A stretch of 64,000 nucleotides of DNA from positions 1,097,261 to 1,161,260 of the forward strand of contig JAPFBL010000231.1 of NCBI GenBank assembly GCA_026182355.1, written 5' to 3'. Both the position numbers and the translations under genes were made by a program. The notes beneath the pieces were generated by a model. That model was not told the origin of the DNA and made no database searches. It saw only the letters and a program-made list of their open reading frames with translations. The DNA is from Hermatobates lingyangjiaoensis (Eukaryota; Arthropoda; Insecta; Hemiptera; Hermatobatidae). This document shows positions 44,454 through 58,235 of the stretch, piece after piece (within the stretch, counting starts at the first letter, position 1; each line of letters opens with the position of its first letter).

Positions 44454-47400
44454 GCAGTGAATATGAACAATAAACTAACTCATTACAGTAGCTGTTGATG
44501 AGAGCATCACGCTTACAGATATTCATTATCTAATACTCGTAACTCCCGGTACTGGATCTAGAAAATTTGAAGACATTAAAAAGTAGAAGCAGTGGTGAAT
44601 ATGAACAATAAACTAAATCATTATAGTAGCGGTTGATGAGAGTATCACGCTCACAGATATTCATTATCTAATACTCGTAACTCCCGGTACTGGATCTAGA
44701 ATATTTGAAGACATTAAAAAGTAGAAGCAGTGGTGAATATGAACAATAAACTAACTCATTACAGTAGCTGTTGATGAGAGTATCACGCTTATAGATATTC
44801 ATTATCTAATACTCGTAACTCCCGGTACTGGATCTAGAATATTTGAAGACATTAAAAAGTAGAAGCAGTGGTGAATATGAACAATAAACTAAATCATTAT
44901 AGTAGCTGTTGATGAGAGTATCACGCTTACAGATATTCATTATCTAATACTCGTAACTCCCGGTACTGGATCTAGAATATTTGAAGACATTAAAAAGTAG
45001 AAGCACTGGTGAATATGAACAATAAACTAACTCATTACAGTAGCTGTTGATGAGAGTATCACGCTCACAGATATTCATTATCTAATACTCGTATCTCCCG
45101 CTAATGGATCTAGAATATTTGAAGGCATTAAAAAGTAGAAGCAGTGGTGAATATGAACAATAAACTAACTCATTATAGTAGCTGTTGATGAGAGTATCAC
45201 GCTCACAGATATTCATTATCTAATACTCGTAACTCCCGCTAATGGATCTAGAATATTTGAAGGCATTAAAAAGTAGAAGCACTGGTGAATATGAACAATA
45301 AACTAACTCATTATAGTAGCTGTTGATGAGAGTATCACGCTCACAGATATTCATTATCTAATACTCGTAACTCCCGGTACTGGATCTAGAATATTTGAAG
45401 ACTTAAAAAGTAGAAGCAGTGGTGAATATGAACAATAAACTAACTCATTATAGTAGCTGTTGATGAGAGTATCACGCTCACAGATATTCATTATCTAATA
45501 CTCGTAACTCCCGCTAATGGATCTAGAATATTTGAAGGCATTAAAAAGTAGAAGCAGTGGTGAATATGAACAATAAACTAACTCATTACAGTAGCTGTTG
45601 ATGAGAGTATCACGCTCACAGATATTCATTATCTAATACTCGTATCTCCCGCTAATGGATCTAGAATATTTGAAGGCATTAAAAAGTAGAAGCAGTGGTG
45701 AATATGAACAATAAACTAACTCATTATAGTAGCTGTTGATGAGAGTATCACGCTCACAGATATTCATTATCTAATACTCGTAACTCCCGCTAATGGATCT
45801 AGAATATTTGAAGGCATTAAAAAGTAGAAGCAGTGGTGAATATGAACAATAAACTAACTCATTATAGTAGCTGTTGATGAGAGTATCACGCTCACAGATA
45901 TTCATTATCTAATACTCGTAACTCCCGGTACTGGATCTAGAATATTTGAAGGCATTAAAAAGTAGAAGCAGTGGTGAATATGAACAATAAACTGACTCAT
46001 TACAGTAGCTGTTAATGAGAGTATCACACTCACAGATATTCATTATCTAATACTCGTAACTCCCGGTACTGGATCTAGAATATTTGAAGGCATTAAAAAG
46101 TAGAAGCAGTGGTGAATATGAACAATAAACTATCTCATTACAGTAGCTGTTAATGAGAGTATCACACTCACAGATATTCATTATCTAAAACTCGTAACTC
46201 CCGGTACTGGATCTAGAATATTTGAAGACATTAAAAAGTAGAAGCAGTGGTGAAGATGAACAATAAACTAACTCATTATAGTAGCTGTTGATGAAGTATC
46301 ACGCTCACAGATATTCATTATCTAATACTCGTAACTCCCGGTACTGGATCTAGAATATTTGAAGGCATTAAAAAGTAGAAGCAGTGGTGAATATGAACAA
46401 TAAACTGACTCATTACAGTAGCTGTTAATGAGAGTATCACACTCACAGATATTCATTATCTAAAACTCGTAACTCCCGGTACTGGATCTAGAATATTTGA
46501 AGACATTAAAAAGTAGAAGCAGTGGTGAATATGAACAATAAACTAACTCATTAGAGTAGCTGTTGATGAGAGTATCACGCTCACAGATATTCATTATCTA
46601 ATACTCGTAACTCCCGTACTGGATCTAGAATATTTGAAGGCATTAAAAAGTAGAAGCAGTGGTGAATATGAACAATAAACTGACTCATTACAGTAGCTGT
46701 TAATGAGAGTATCACACTCACAGATATTCATTATCTAATACTCGTAACTCCCGGTACTGGATCTAGAATATTTGAAGGCATTAAAAAGTAGAAGCAGTGG
46801 TGAATATGAACAATAAACTGACTCATTACAGTAGCTGTTAATGAGAGTATCACACTCACAGATATTCATTATCTAAAACTCGTAACTCCCGGTACTGGAT
46901 CTAGAATATTTGAAGACATTAAAAAGTAGAAGCAGTGGTGAATATGAACAATAAACTAACTCATTATAGTAGCTGTTGATGAGAGTATTACGCTCACAGA
47001 TATTCATTATCTAATACTCGTAACTCCCGGTACTGTATCTAGAATATTTGAAGACATTAAAAAGTAGAAGCAGTGGTGAATATGAACAATAAACTAACTC
47101 ATTACAGTAGCTGTTAATGAGAGTATCACGCTCACAGATATTCATTATCTAAAACTCGTAACTCCCGGTACTGGATCTAGAATATTTGAAGACATTAAAA
47201 AGTAGAAGCAGTGGTGAATATGAACAATAAACTATCTCATTACAGTAGCTGTTAATGAGAGTATCACACTCACAGATATTCATTATCTAAAACTCGTAAC
47301 TCCCGGTACTGGATCTAGAATATTTGAAGACATTAAAAAGTAGAAGCAGTGGTGAAGATGAACAATAAACTAACTCATTATAGTAGCTGTTGATGAGAGT

Positions 47401-47760
47401 ATCACGCTCACAGATATTCATTATCTAATACTCGTAACTCCCGGTACTGGATCTAGAATATTTGAAGGCATTAAAAAGTAGAAGCAGTGGTGAATATGAA
47501 CAATAAACTGACTCATTACAGTAGCTGTTAATGAGAGTATCACACTCACAGATATTCATTATCTAAAACTCGTAACTCCCGGTACTGGATCTAGAATATT
47601 TGAAGACATTAAAAAGTAGAAGCAGTGGTGAATATGAACAATAAACTAACTCATTATAGTAGCTGTTGATGAGAGTATCACGCTCACAGATATTCATTAT
47701 CTAATACTCGTAACTCCCGGTACTGGATCTAGAATATTTGAAGGCATTAAAAAGTAGAAT
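44454..47760. repeat. 138-bp satellite, 24 units
   Basis: Period 138 bp over 3.3 kb (first unit 135 bp). The consensus begins GCAGTGGTGAATATGAACAA, with CTCACAGATATTCATTATC and ACTGGATCTAGAATATTTGA further on. Unit classes: A (GTTGATGAGAG..CACGCTCAC), B (GTTAATGAGAG..CACACTCAC, often with TAAAACTCG) and C (CCCGCTAATGG in place of CCCGGTACTGG). Units 1-5 are class A, C units fall at about 45090-45840, and B units appear only from about 46000 on, mixed with A. Two marker changes (CTATCTCATTA; GGTGAAGATG) recur 1102 bp apart, about eight units. Identity is high. No open frame of note. Confidence 0.95.
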
Positions 47761-47801
47761 CAGTGTGACGTGGCCAGAGTGTCTCAAGCACAATCCTGCA
47801 T

Positions 47802-47852
<51 letters not shown>

Positions 47853-47895
47853 ACAGACACCCACACACATACTCCACACCACAACACACACACTT
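47802..47895. repeat. (CA)n microsatellite with degenerate tail
   Basis: About 50 bp of CA followed by CACAGACACCCACACACATA-like interrupted repeats, 40 bp after the end of the satellite. Confidence 0.9.
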
Positions 47896-48795
47896 TAATA
47901 CCACCTATAAGTAAATTGTAGAAAAGAAATCAGTTGTTTAAAAGGCTAATAGAGCAGATTAACATCTCCATAATCACCACGACAACCTCATGATTGTTAA
48001 ACTCTCGTCTGCTTAAATCCATTGCGAGGCTCTAAGATTTCACTATTTCGTCAGACTGAAATTAAGCCACCTCCATGCTTCAACATGAAATTTTTATGAC
48101 TTGGAGTAGCTTAGCGAATAATCTAAAATTAATCTACTAATATGCCACTGGTATGCTTATGCTATAACCCTATTTTATTTAAAACAAGATAATATTCTCT
48201 ATTTGTATTCTGTTGGTCATAATTTTACTCCAAATAATTTTCTTTCAAGTAACATGTCATTCAGTCAATCTAACTTTCACTGCTTGAAGAAGTGAAGGAA
48301 AAAGTAAAAATTGGAAATAATAATTGCAATTATTGCACGATTGGTTCAAAAAATATATCAAATAAATTTAAATTTAACTGAAGAGTACTTTTAATTTAGA
48401 CAAATTAATGTACAAACATAGAAACATGAGATGCCTAAAGTCATGTTACAATTCTAGATGTTTTGTTTTAATCATATCTCCATGGTAATTGTTTTCAGAA
48501 ATTGAATGAAAATTCTTAAAATTAACACTTCTATTAAAATTACAAATAACCAAAATGTATTGTGTTTCACAAACAAATGACAATTACAAGACATAGGTTT
48601 TGAAAAGATATGTGGTAGAGACAAGCTCATTGAGTTTTCACAGAGGAAGAAAGTAAATACGGACATCGCACTTCATACTTTTACAATACTTTGGCTTCAG
48701 TGTTTCGTTTTAGCCTCGGCTGTCTTAGTTATGCATTTAGTGATGTGGTCCCTGGGCTTTTGTTTTAATTTCGACCAATATAAATACAAAAAAAA
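47896..48795. other. AT-rich non-coding stretch
   Basis: Nothing recognised. Confidence 0.5.
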
Positions 48796-50430
48796 ATCTG
48801 GAGTGGGCTACACTCTACTTTACTATAAGTAACTCAATGTCAAATTTCTTGAGTATATAAAACATAACGTATCATTTAAGCATAACATAAATATCTAAAT
48901 GGGATATAATTATTAGCATTGCATTCGTGAGGTAGTACAGATAGTGATTGAAGGACATATCAATTAATAAGCTTATTTTTATACATCACAAATAATTTAT
49001 TATTTGCAAATAATTTCATTAGTATAACTACAGCAGGAATAACATTTTTGAAAAACCAATGTGAACATTTCTTGAAACGAAATATTATCCTACAAGAGAA
49101 CATGGCTATTGTTCAAATAGCCAGTAGATTTCTTACATCGTTTACTTGACATCCTTCTACATTGAATATTAATGTAAAATTTTCAAATTTGAAACAGTAA
49201 AATACCCTTTTTTTCTCTGAAAAACATCTTAAACAGCGAATAAAATGTTGTTTTAAGCTGATTTGTTAATTAAAGATGTACGATAATTACAGTTATTAAT
49301 CTCTAAACGAACGATTTATATTTTGAATTATCTTTTACATTTTTGGTTTTTAACAGAATTATTATACTGGGAATTTTATGGCTTCTTAGTATTTAATAAG
49401 ATCATTTTCCTTCCCCTTTGTCAAATAACATATATACGAATTTTTTTTTTATTGAGTGTTATCATTTACCTGCACAATATTATTCCTCTTACATCTCTTA
49501 TAAGTCAATAATATATTTTCATTTTTCCATTAGAAACATCAATTTTATCTCAGTGAATTCGCTCAAAAAATTTCTAAGTCAATGTAAACAATGTAAAAAA
49601 ATACAAAAAATTCGACAAGTATAGCAGGTGATCTCTTAGTCTAGGATAAACAAAGAGTTTTTATATCGTTATTGCTCTTTCCCGTAATTGAAACATTATG
49701 ATTTTTTTTTTATGAATTGCTAGTTTTTTGTTCCATTTTTGGTCAAATTTTCATTATTTTTTAACGAGCCGTTTAGCGTCAAAAAAACATTTTCTGAAAA
49801 CACAAATCGTACTGCAACGCCCGTTTAGCGAATGTAATTTGGAAAAAAAAATATCAACTCATTCTCCATATAATGTTCTATATATAGACATAGTTTCATT
49901 CTTGTCCGTCAAACAGTATGGCTTGTATCGCTGTCACAAGGTTTGAGATTGAATTATAAGTCAAAATTTTTACATTTTATTGAAAAAAAAAATATTTCCT
50001 GTTGTTTTAAAATTCTGAATATATTTCTCGTTTGTTGCATTTGAAACCTCAAAGATGATGTCAAAATTTCGAAACTCTAGGGTTATCAGTTTAGGAGAAA
50101 TAAATGTTTTAAAAAAAACGGTTTTTGGCAAAAAAAGTGACTTTCCCATCATGCATAATTCTTCCCAAACAATAGGGATCTTCGTCTTTATGAGGCCCAT
50201 TTTTGTGTAAAATATCAACTTGATCCATCAAAGATTCTGGACCGTAGCGTGGTAACAAGCAATGCTAACACACGCACCCACCCACCCACCCACCCACCCA
50301 CCCACACACACGCAGACATCATCGTAAAAACGTCATAAAACGACTTCTGGGACCTCAAAACATGTAATTCCGTCAAAATCTCGAGATCGAATTTTTTCAC
50401 GATCACTATACTTTACTTATAGTAAAGTAA
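48796..50430 (+). repeat. Interspersed repeat family IR-A, long copy 1
   Basis: Begins TCTGGAGTGGGCTACACTC and ACTTTACTATAAGTAA; ends ATACTTTACTTATAGTAAAG. The end motif and start motif are inverted (TTTACTATAAGTAA / TTACTTATAGTAAA), like short terminal inverted repeats. Internal landmarks: TGAGGTAGTACAGATAGTGA, TAACGAGCCGTTTAGCGTC, AAACAGTATGGCTTGTATCG, AAAAAAAGTGACTTTCCC, then (CCCA)n at 50275-50305 and TAAAACGACTTCTGGGACC. No protein recognised on either strand. Copy 2 follows 97 bp later in the same orientation. Confidence 0.85.
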
Positions 50431-50527
50431 TATCCAATATATTCCTGTCATCTCTTGAGGTCAACTAACAACCACATCCTATTTCTTTTCTAAAGGTATA
50501 ATATCAGCATTTTTGCATGATGTAAAA
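50431..50527. other. Spacer between the two IR-A copies
   Basis: 97 bp of unremarkable AT-rich sequence. Confidence 0.5.
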
Positions 50528-51872
50528 AATTTGGAGTGGCCTACACTCAACTTTACTATAATATAAAAATGTTTGGGTATACAATATATAAAGTATCATT
50601 TAAGCATAATATAATCGTCTAAATGGGAGATGTTCATTAGTCTTTCATTCCTGAGGTAGTACAGATAGTGATTGATCTACTTATCAATAGATAAGCCTTT
50701 TCTGTATGTCACAGAAATAATGGATATACAATCATTAGTATAACTACAGCAGTATAACATTATGAAAAGCCAAAGTAAAAATTTGCTTATACGAAATAAT
50801 TTCCTACAAGTGAGCATGGCTTTTGCTCCAATAGTCCGTGGATCTCTTACATAGATTATCTAACCTCCTAACCTCTACATTTAATACTTAAGACAAGTTT
50901 TCCCATTTAGAACTTTAAAATATTTTTAGCATTTTAAAAACATTACCAAGTTCTTGTCTGAAATGTCAATGACAAGTAAGAAATAATGTCGTTTTCAGAT
51001 AATTTTTCATTTAAGATGTAGGATAAATTCATTTATTTCTTAATTCGACAAGTATAGCAGATGATCCCTTAGTTTAGGATAAACAAACAGCTTTTATAGC
51101 TCTTTGCTGTAATTGAAATTTCGTGACTTTTTTTTTATAAATTGCTAATTTTTTGTTCCATTTTTGGTCAAATTTTCATGATTTTTTAATGAGCCGTTTG
51201 GCGTCAAAAACATTTTTGAAAACAGAAATCGTACTTTAACGCCCCTTTAGCAAATGTAATTTTAAAAAAAAATATTTCAACTCAATCTCCACATTTTAGG
51301 CATAGTTTCATTTTGATCTGTCAAACAGTATGGCTTGTATCGCTCTCAAAAGGTTTGAGATTGAATTATAAATCAAAATTTTTACATTTTATTGAATAAA
51401 AAATATTTCCCTCTGTTTTAAAGTTCTTAAAATATTTTTCGTTTATTTCATTTGTTATATAATTGATTTGGTTTATTTGTTATTTATTTGTTTTATTAAC
51501 CACAAAGATAATACTCAAATTTCAAAACTCTAGAGTTAGCAGTTTAGGAGAAAAAAATGTTTTCTAAAAACAGGGTTTTGGCAAAAAAAGTGACTTTCCC
51601 GTCATTCATAATTCTTCCCAAGCAATAGGGATCATCTACACTATGGGGCCTATTTTTGTGTAAAATATCAACTTGATCCATCAAAGATTCTGGACCGTAG
51701 CGTGGTAACAAGCAATGGTAACACACTCACCCAGTCACCCGCACACACCAGACATCATCAAAAAAACTTCATAAAACGACTTTTGGGACCTCAAAACAAA
51801 AAAGATTTTAATTCTTTAAAATCTGGAGATAAATTTTTTTCACGATCACTATACTTAACTTATAGTAAAGTA
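50528..51872 (+). repeat. Interspersed repeat family IR-A, long copy 2
   Basis: Colinear with copy 1 throughout; shorter mainly because the block corresponding to about 49280-49600 is missing. Its microsatellite position (51720-51748) holds only CACTCACCCAGTCACCCGCA-like sequence, an unexpanded state. The 60-codon minus-strand frame at 51544-51726 is not shared intact by copy 1, so it is not evidence of a gene. Confidence 0.85.
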
Positions 51873-53604
51873 AAGAGTATTGTTTTTACAGACCTCTTTT
51901 CTAGGTCACTTCACATGGTCACACATAAAGTCTTCTCCAGCCAGGTCACTGGAAGGCACTAATCGGCACTAATTGCCAGAAGGTCTTCCTACCAATTACG
52001 ACGATGTAGTTTTGTTACTCAACCCACATTTTCTTCTAAAATTGATGATCCTTTAAACATAAAACTCTTTAAACTTGATTCATCTTTTAGTGCTTCTTGC
52101 AATATTAGACAATTCTTGTCTTTGATAAGTTTAAAGCAGAAACCATAAATGATTACGTAACATCAGACTTTATATAGGAAAATCCTTTCCTTTCTATAGA
52201 GTGTCGTACATAAAGTAAGTAACACTTAAGATATTGGTAATTTATTAACCTTGCTGATTAGGTCAAAATGAAAAATGGTTATTAGCATTGCTGAATACAA
52301 ATATTTAAGATAAAATGACTCCATTTAATTGAAAATACATACAACATAATTATTTTACTTTTAATACAACATAAAAAAATATAGAAAAGAAGTCACCCTA
52401 AATATGTGATGAAGGTGATTCTCTGCTATAATTGCACTACTTTTCTTACATGAAGGACTAGAGCCGTGCACTAGATTCGGACTAAAATGTCCGTATATAT
52501 GGTTGTTTTATTGAAAATCTATCATCAGTATATTGAAATCGACTATCTTATAAATAGAGATATTATCAAACACCTTCATAGTCAATTTAAGCAATTGAGT
52601 TACTTAATGTGGCTATTCTGTAGTGATATTATCAAACTAGTGGCAAAACATGAATCCCATGGTTAATTAATTAAGAGACTTCATTTATTTTCACTAGATT
52701 TGTTCTATTCCCATATAATTACCATTCTTATAGAACATAATTATATAAAATAACAATAACATAATTACATAAAACTATAATATATTATGTTCCTGTTCAT
52801 AGCAAAATATTATGATTGTTATAGCACAACGTGACTTTTCAGGCAAATGTAAATTAGTGGTTGTCTTATCAGTTGTAATATTGGAAATCCCTTAAATTTT
52901 TGTCACCTAAACTCATATTCAAACAAAATTTAATAAAAGTAATTAATAATAAATAATGAAAAAGTAAAAAGGATGTTTACGGGTAAGGAAAATTAAGTGC
53001 ATTTAGAATAAGTGAAAATACTAAACTAAAATTCTCAAATCTACTCAAATAGCGTCGAACTCCTTTAGATGAAAGGCTAACTGGAAAATCCAGTACCAGA
53101 TACATTGGATAGAACCCTATGTTTAATAATAACTTCTAGATCAATAGTCTATTATTATCAACATCTTGATACTCTATACTCTATTCTATACTCTACTCAT
53201 AGTAGTAGAAATAGGTATTTGTTTTTTTCTAATTTTACTGGGAATTTTAATATGTAATGTATTGATTAATATAGATTGCATACCAATGATGTTTCAGTTT
53301 GTAGGAAGAACATTTTGTTGAGTTGTTTTTCCCACTCTGAATTTACATGGTGGCATTGAAATGTTAATGCACCTTGAACATGTCGGATGCAAGACAGAAA
53401 GAGAGAGCGTGAAATAAAATATTCCTTAGAAATTAATTTAATATAACAACTGTATTACCAATCTTAAAAAAAAACTAATATATTGTGAAGCTGACAATGA
53501 TTAAGTTTAATTTATCTTAAATAGAATCAGTAGAAGGGACTACTGACAATAATTGGTCACATAATATGAATTCCATGATAACGAGTAGTTGATTGAATTA
53601 GAAG
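51873..53604. other. AT-rich non-coding stretch
   Basis: A (CTATA)-like run at about 53170-53205. Nothing else recognised. Confidence 0.5.
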
Positions 53605-53870
53605 AGTTGAATAGCTCAGTTGTTGGGGTGCAGCCGGCTAGAAGGTTGTTCATTAAGGATTCAGATTGTGGTAAGAGACGTGCTCTCGACCTGTTCCCAA
53701 TCTTCAAACCAAAACCAATGCAACTACACCTTGAAAATCAAATTAGCTAAGGGTCCTTCTTCAAAATAAAACTCGTTCAACATTCTTTTTATCCAACACC
53801 TACAATTACAGGATTTTCCACCTTCAGTGATATTCTAGAGGCAAAAACGTGGGACTCGTTCGTTAATTGC
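53605..53870 (+). repeat. Probable SINE of a second family
   Basis: Starts with a tRNA-like segment, GAATAGCTCAGTTGTTGG (box A-like), with a degenerate GGATTCAGATT where box B should be. The body contains GTAAGAGACGTGCTCTCGAC, and the end CACCTTCAGTGATATTCTAG resembles 37816-37838. A single copy in the window, so the family status is inferred. Confidence 0.45.
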
Positions 53871-54590
53871 ATAAATTTTACGAAATAAATTTTATTTATT
53901 TGTAAAAAAATTTACTTTGAGGTTTTAACTGAAATCCCATCCTAACCAACCAAACTTATAAAAATTTATTTTCCAGAATACTTATATCACTTCCTAGGAT
54001 TTGTTTACTGATATACAATCTCTACAAAAATTTGCCTCCAGCTTCAAAGAACCACAACTTTTAGAAACGTACGCTGACACCTACTCGAGTTATGATTTTA
54101 AAGACTACTACTGACTGCTAAACTAAGTACTATTTAGTTTATTAGTACTAAGTACTGGTACATCTGATATTTGCTTAATCACATCACACTTACAACATGG
54201 TAAAAAATGGATATAATAAGTCCATGCCTCGAAACTGCTAATTAGAATGTGTAAAACATTACGTAGAAAGAAACGTTGGTCGTTGATTGTACAACGTTTT
54301 TTTCCTTTCAACTTTATGTACAGAAAGTGGTACCGTAATAAACATGACACTAACAATATTATAGCTTTACAAGACATAGCGTGCACTGAATTTTCTCATT
54401 TCCTGTATGAAGAGTCAATGGTAAAACTGATCTCAAAAAATATTAATGTTTGATGAACTGGATCATTTAATTAAAATATCAATCTAATTGGATATCAATT
54501 ATTTTGAGAGTGATATCCAAGTCATTATAATTTTTCTTTATAATAATAGGTTTAACCACTTTTGTTGTTCTAACCAATAAACAAATATAA
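53871..54590. other. AT-rich stretch with a short Jockey-tail match
   Basis: GAAAGAAACGTTGGTCGTTG at about 54267-54286 matches the terminal words of the Jockey copies; nothing else around it matches. No gene. Confidence 0.4.
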
Positions 54591-54593
54591 GTT

Positions 54594-54896
54594 GTGTCAC
54601 AGAATTTTATTTCCGTGAAAGCCGAATACTCGTACATCTGCAGAGCGTTTCCGTTACCTTGGTTTATTCAACTGGCCACTCTGTCAGCTTTACAAGTGAG
54701 TTACTGGAGTGGTATTGGTGCGAGGCAACCCTGTACGTTTCCCACAGACATGTATTTTATCGTCAAAGTACTGCCCATTGAGGTTTTCTCTGGAAACTTC
54801 CTCTGGTATTGGGTTTTGCGTGTTCAGTTAAGTAACTATTTGAGACTGTATGTTTACTACAAGATTGAGTATATTTGGATTGCGCCACGCTGTTGA
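54594..54896 (+). other. Unidentified 100-codon frame
   Basis: A locally GC-richer stretch open for 100 codons from a GTG-type start, rich in aromatic and hydrophobic residues (for example FPLPWFIQLATLSALQVSYW). No ATG near the start, no domain, and a GTGAGT inside (54691-54696) that could be a splice donor of something untranslated. More likely part of an unknown repeat than a gene. Confidence 0.2.
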
Positions 54897-56835
54897 TCCA
54901 TTATTATGAATTGGGTCCAGTCATTAAAAGCTGGTAGGTTTTGATCTTCTTATTTCTGATAAAGAAATTAACTTCTGATTATGATTTTTTGATACAAATT
55001 ATTAAATTGTCTGTTTAAGTCCATAAATGCTTTCTATATTACTCAAGTTACATCTCTATTTCCATCCATTTCATTCCATCTCTTTCCTGTTTTTTTGCTT
55101 TTTAATTAAGACATTAGTCATACTAAAGATTAGCGGATATCGGGGTAAGATTTGAATACATATAAATTGGATGAGTTCCAAAAGTTACCAGGAATGGTAA
55201 AACGTATATAAAGACATGTAATTAATTTCAACTAACAATCATTAAATTTAATTTTGTACGTATGTTCCTTAACTCTTGAGTTAATTACAGCTTATATTTT
55301 CTAAACAAATACTATTGGAATTTCGTTTCACGAAATTATCAATTTCAATTATTTATTTAACTTTAAAATAACAGTATGTTTATTTTACTCATATCTAAGT
55401 TAATGAACTCTGTTCAATATTGGAGGATTTTGTGAAACTTTTGTGCTGTTTTATGGTATAACCAAATCTTATTGAGTTTAATATTCCCATACAATTATTA
55501 TTATTCCATCTTTTGGTTTACTCATGATTTTAGTTTATACATAAAATTACTTAATTGAATCAGTGGTATAATGTATCGTAAAAGTTATTTGTTTATTTTG
55601 GTTGAAAGTGTTATTAGTAGACATTCTAATTTGAGTGTTAGGATGTTAACTTGAACACAAAGAATGTTGAGATCCTATGCAACCACTTATTACTTCTTTA
55701 AATACAATGAAGTATTCCTACATTATCTGTGTTAATCTCTGACTTGTACGTGTCTCTTTATCACCTATAGGTATTCTAGGATGTACTACCTTTCTCTTAT
55801 CTGTAAGGCTTTCTGTAATGGAAATACTGAAGACTATGTTGCATAATCTTCTAGTTTTTTTTTTGTAAATGGAACATAAATCTGTCTGACATAAAATTAT
55901 CATTATCATACATCAGCAATTTAATTATTTCATTACTATCCATATGGCAATATCCATTATAATAGATATATCCAATTTAAATCACTATACTATGACAATC
56001 TGACATACTATTATTAAACTCAGAACCTGAGTCCCGTCAGAGTCGAGACCTTTGGAAAATCAAATCTAGATTTTAAAGCCTTCAATCAGTTCTATAATTT
56101 TACTGAGAGAAGTACCTTTCACCATTATTGGTTTTAAGTAGGATTTTCTAAATACCTTTGATCTCATAAACGCGCCTAGAATGCGTTGAAAAGTGTCTAC
56201 CTCTCCATGTCAAAGTTTTAATTCTTCGTAAAAATTTAATTGCATATTTCCATTTTATTAATAACACATATGATACCATTCGTTTTGTCACAGTAGTAAT
56301 AGTAATTTTTTAAAGCCAAACTTTATGTTTAGGGATTAAAACCTTCTTGTTATACTAAGGAATGTTTTACAGTAGAAAAATGTGTAAATGCCGCCGTGCC
56401 CAGTATAACTATTACGCATTGTTACTCTAATTTCTTCTTTAATGTAGGGAAACTCCAGTGTTTATACTTACTTTTGATAGCTTTAGTTTAATTTTTCAAA
56501 AAAACTAAAAACAAAATTTTCTAAAAAAAAAATGGAGACCTACTTTCTTTCATATTGAAAAAGTATTAGGAATGTTTTAGCTTGCTTTAAAATACGTTAG
56601 TTTTAAGTACAATAGCATGTACCAGTTCTGGTATATCCTATACTGATAATAATTCTTTTTGGGTTAGATCGTTATTCTTAGAAGCAAATGACAGTAATTT
56701 ATTTAAGTTCTATGATTGTATATTTGATGAATCAAAATTGTTTGAGTATTTTCAGTTGATTTAGTTGATTCAGTATATTTAACACAATCTTCCTATACAT
56801 GAATACATTTATATATATTCACTATATGTCAGATT
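54897..56835. other. AT-rich non-coding stretch
   Basis: Nothing recognised. Confidence 0.5.
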
Positions 56836-56952
56836 AGGAAGATTCTCCTAGGAGTAGGATCCGGGATACATGGGGAAGGCAAAAAGGGCCCACTTGGCCG
56901 GCCTATTTGCCAGATCTTTGGTCTACCCGCCTTACTACTACTACTACTACTT
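56836..56952 (+). repeat. GC-rich segment ending in (ACT)n
   Basis: CTCCTAGGAGTAGGATCC, GGGCCCACTTGGCCGGCC and GGTCTACCCGCC, then five ACT units. A GC-rich terminal block followed by a short simple repeat is typical of the 3' tail of some non-LTR elements; no coding part is present, so this is an inference. Confidence 0.35.
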
Positions 56953-58009
56953 CACTATATGTATTGACAATCATGTAAGTGATTGTTAATACAATACAAT
57001 AATTACAAACTTAATAGTTCTCCAGTTGTTATGTTTATTGAAATTAGCCTTCTTTATTGTAGGCTTATAAAATAATAGTAAACTCATAAAATAAAAATAT
57101 TGAAAGCAACATAAATAATTTGTACTAATTATTTCGTACAATTACTAATATGGAATTTTATGGTTCTTCAATATACGATATGCTAAATAATAAGAGCACC
57201 AGTATTATCAGTGTCTTTACCAAGTTCTAATAGTACCCAAAAACAATCGAGTCATTAAATACACCAAGAACTATATGACTGAAAATTTGGTATCTTAAAG
57301 AGTGTAATATTCAAATTTATTTCAACAATTATTGCATCCAACTATCACCCTAGAGAGCTTCATAAGATATATGGCTCCTTGGCATTAGTTCTTTTTTATT
57401 TAAAGCTTTTTAGTGATTAAATCTTTAAAATGTTACTATTAAACTTCAAAACTAGAATTATGTTTTACTGAGTTTTGATAAACAGTTTTTAACTGAATGA
57501 TACGAATCCGACTAGTACAGCAGGGTATCCATCACGCCAAGTTGAGTTTTCTGTTTTTAGAGCTACTCGTATATTGTCTTTTGCTGTGATCATAATTTCA
57601 TAGTTTTCTCGCATCAAAATAATTTTATGGAGGCTTTTCACACAATTTTTGTTTTTCTACACTTAGCCTATTGTGTTCAAAACACTCTCATAAAATTAAT
57701 ACAAGCCTCACTTTCCTTCGACATACTTTCAACAAAAATGTGTTTAGTTGATTCTTTCATGAAGTGGTTTTTTTTTTATAATACTAGCATCATCTGTGAA
57801 ATAGTGTGACCTTTATCGTTTCCACAAGCTTTCAGAATCAATTAAAGTCATTTCTTATATTTTACTCCAAAATTCAACTTTTCAGTTGTTTTGGGTAATG
57901 CTGCTATTAGTTTGTAGTTTAAGTGGAAAAAAATTGTCTAAAAATACATGTTAAACTGAAATTAAATTATTTACTATGATACATTATTGCCCAAATACAT
58001 TATAGCATA
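56953..58009. other. AT-rich non-coding stretch
   Basis: Nothing recognised. Confidence 0.5.
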
Positions 58010-58078
58010 TCAGAGAACGCAGTTTTGTGCAAAATGTAGCCTTCAGCGTGGCCCCCCCCCCCCCCCCACACACACATA

Positions 58079-58121
<43 letters not shown>

Positions 58122-58235
58122 TATCCAAAAATCATCAAAAAGGACTTTGGGCACCTCCAAACATGCAAATCAGTAAAAATTTCAAGACCCTACTTTTTCT
58201 TGAACAATATACGTTACTTATAATAAAGTAAAAAT
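58010..58235 (+). repeat. Interspersed repeat family IR-A, terminal fragment with microsatellite
   Basis: GTGCAAAATGTAGCC and CAGCGTGG, then a C15 run and (CA)n (58052-58120), then ATCATCAAAAAGGACTTTGG, CACCTCCAAACATGCAAATC and the ACTTATAATAAAGTAAA end. Colinear with 50210-50430. Confidence 0.75.

Noticed and set aside
44454..47760. CRISPR or coding repeat array
   Set aside because: Contiguous 138-bp units without spacers and with stops in all frames.
51544..51726. 60-codon minus-strand frame as the gene of the IR-A repeat
   Set aside because: The corresponding frame in the neighbouring copy is different and broken, so it is not conserved coding.
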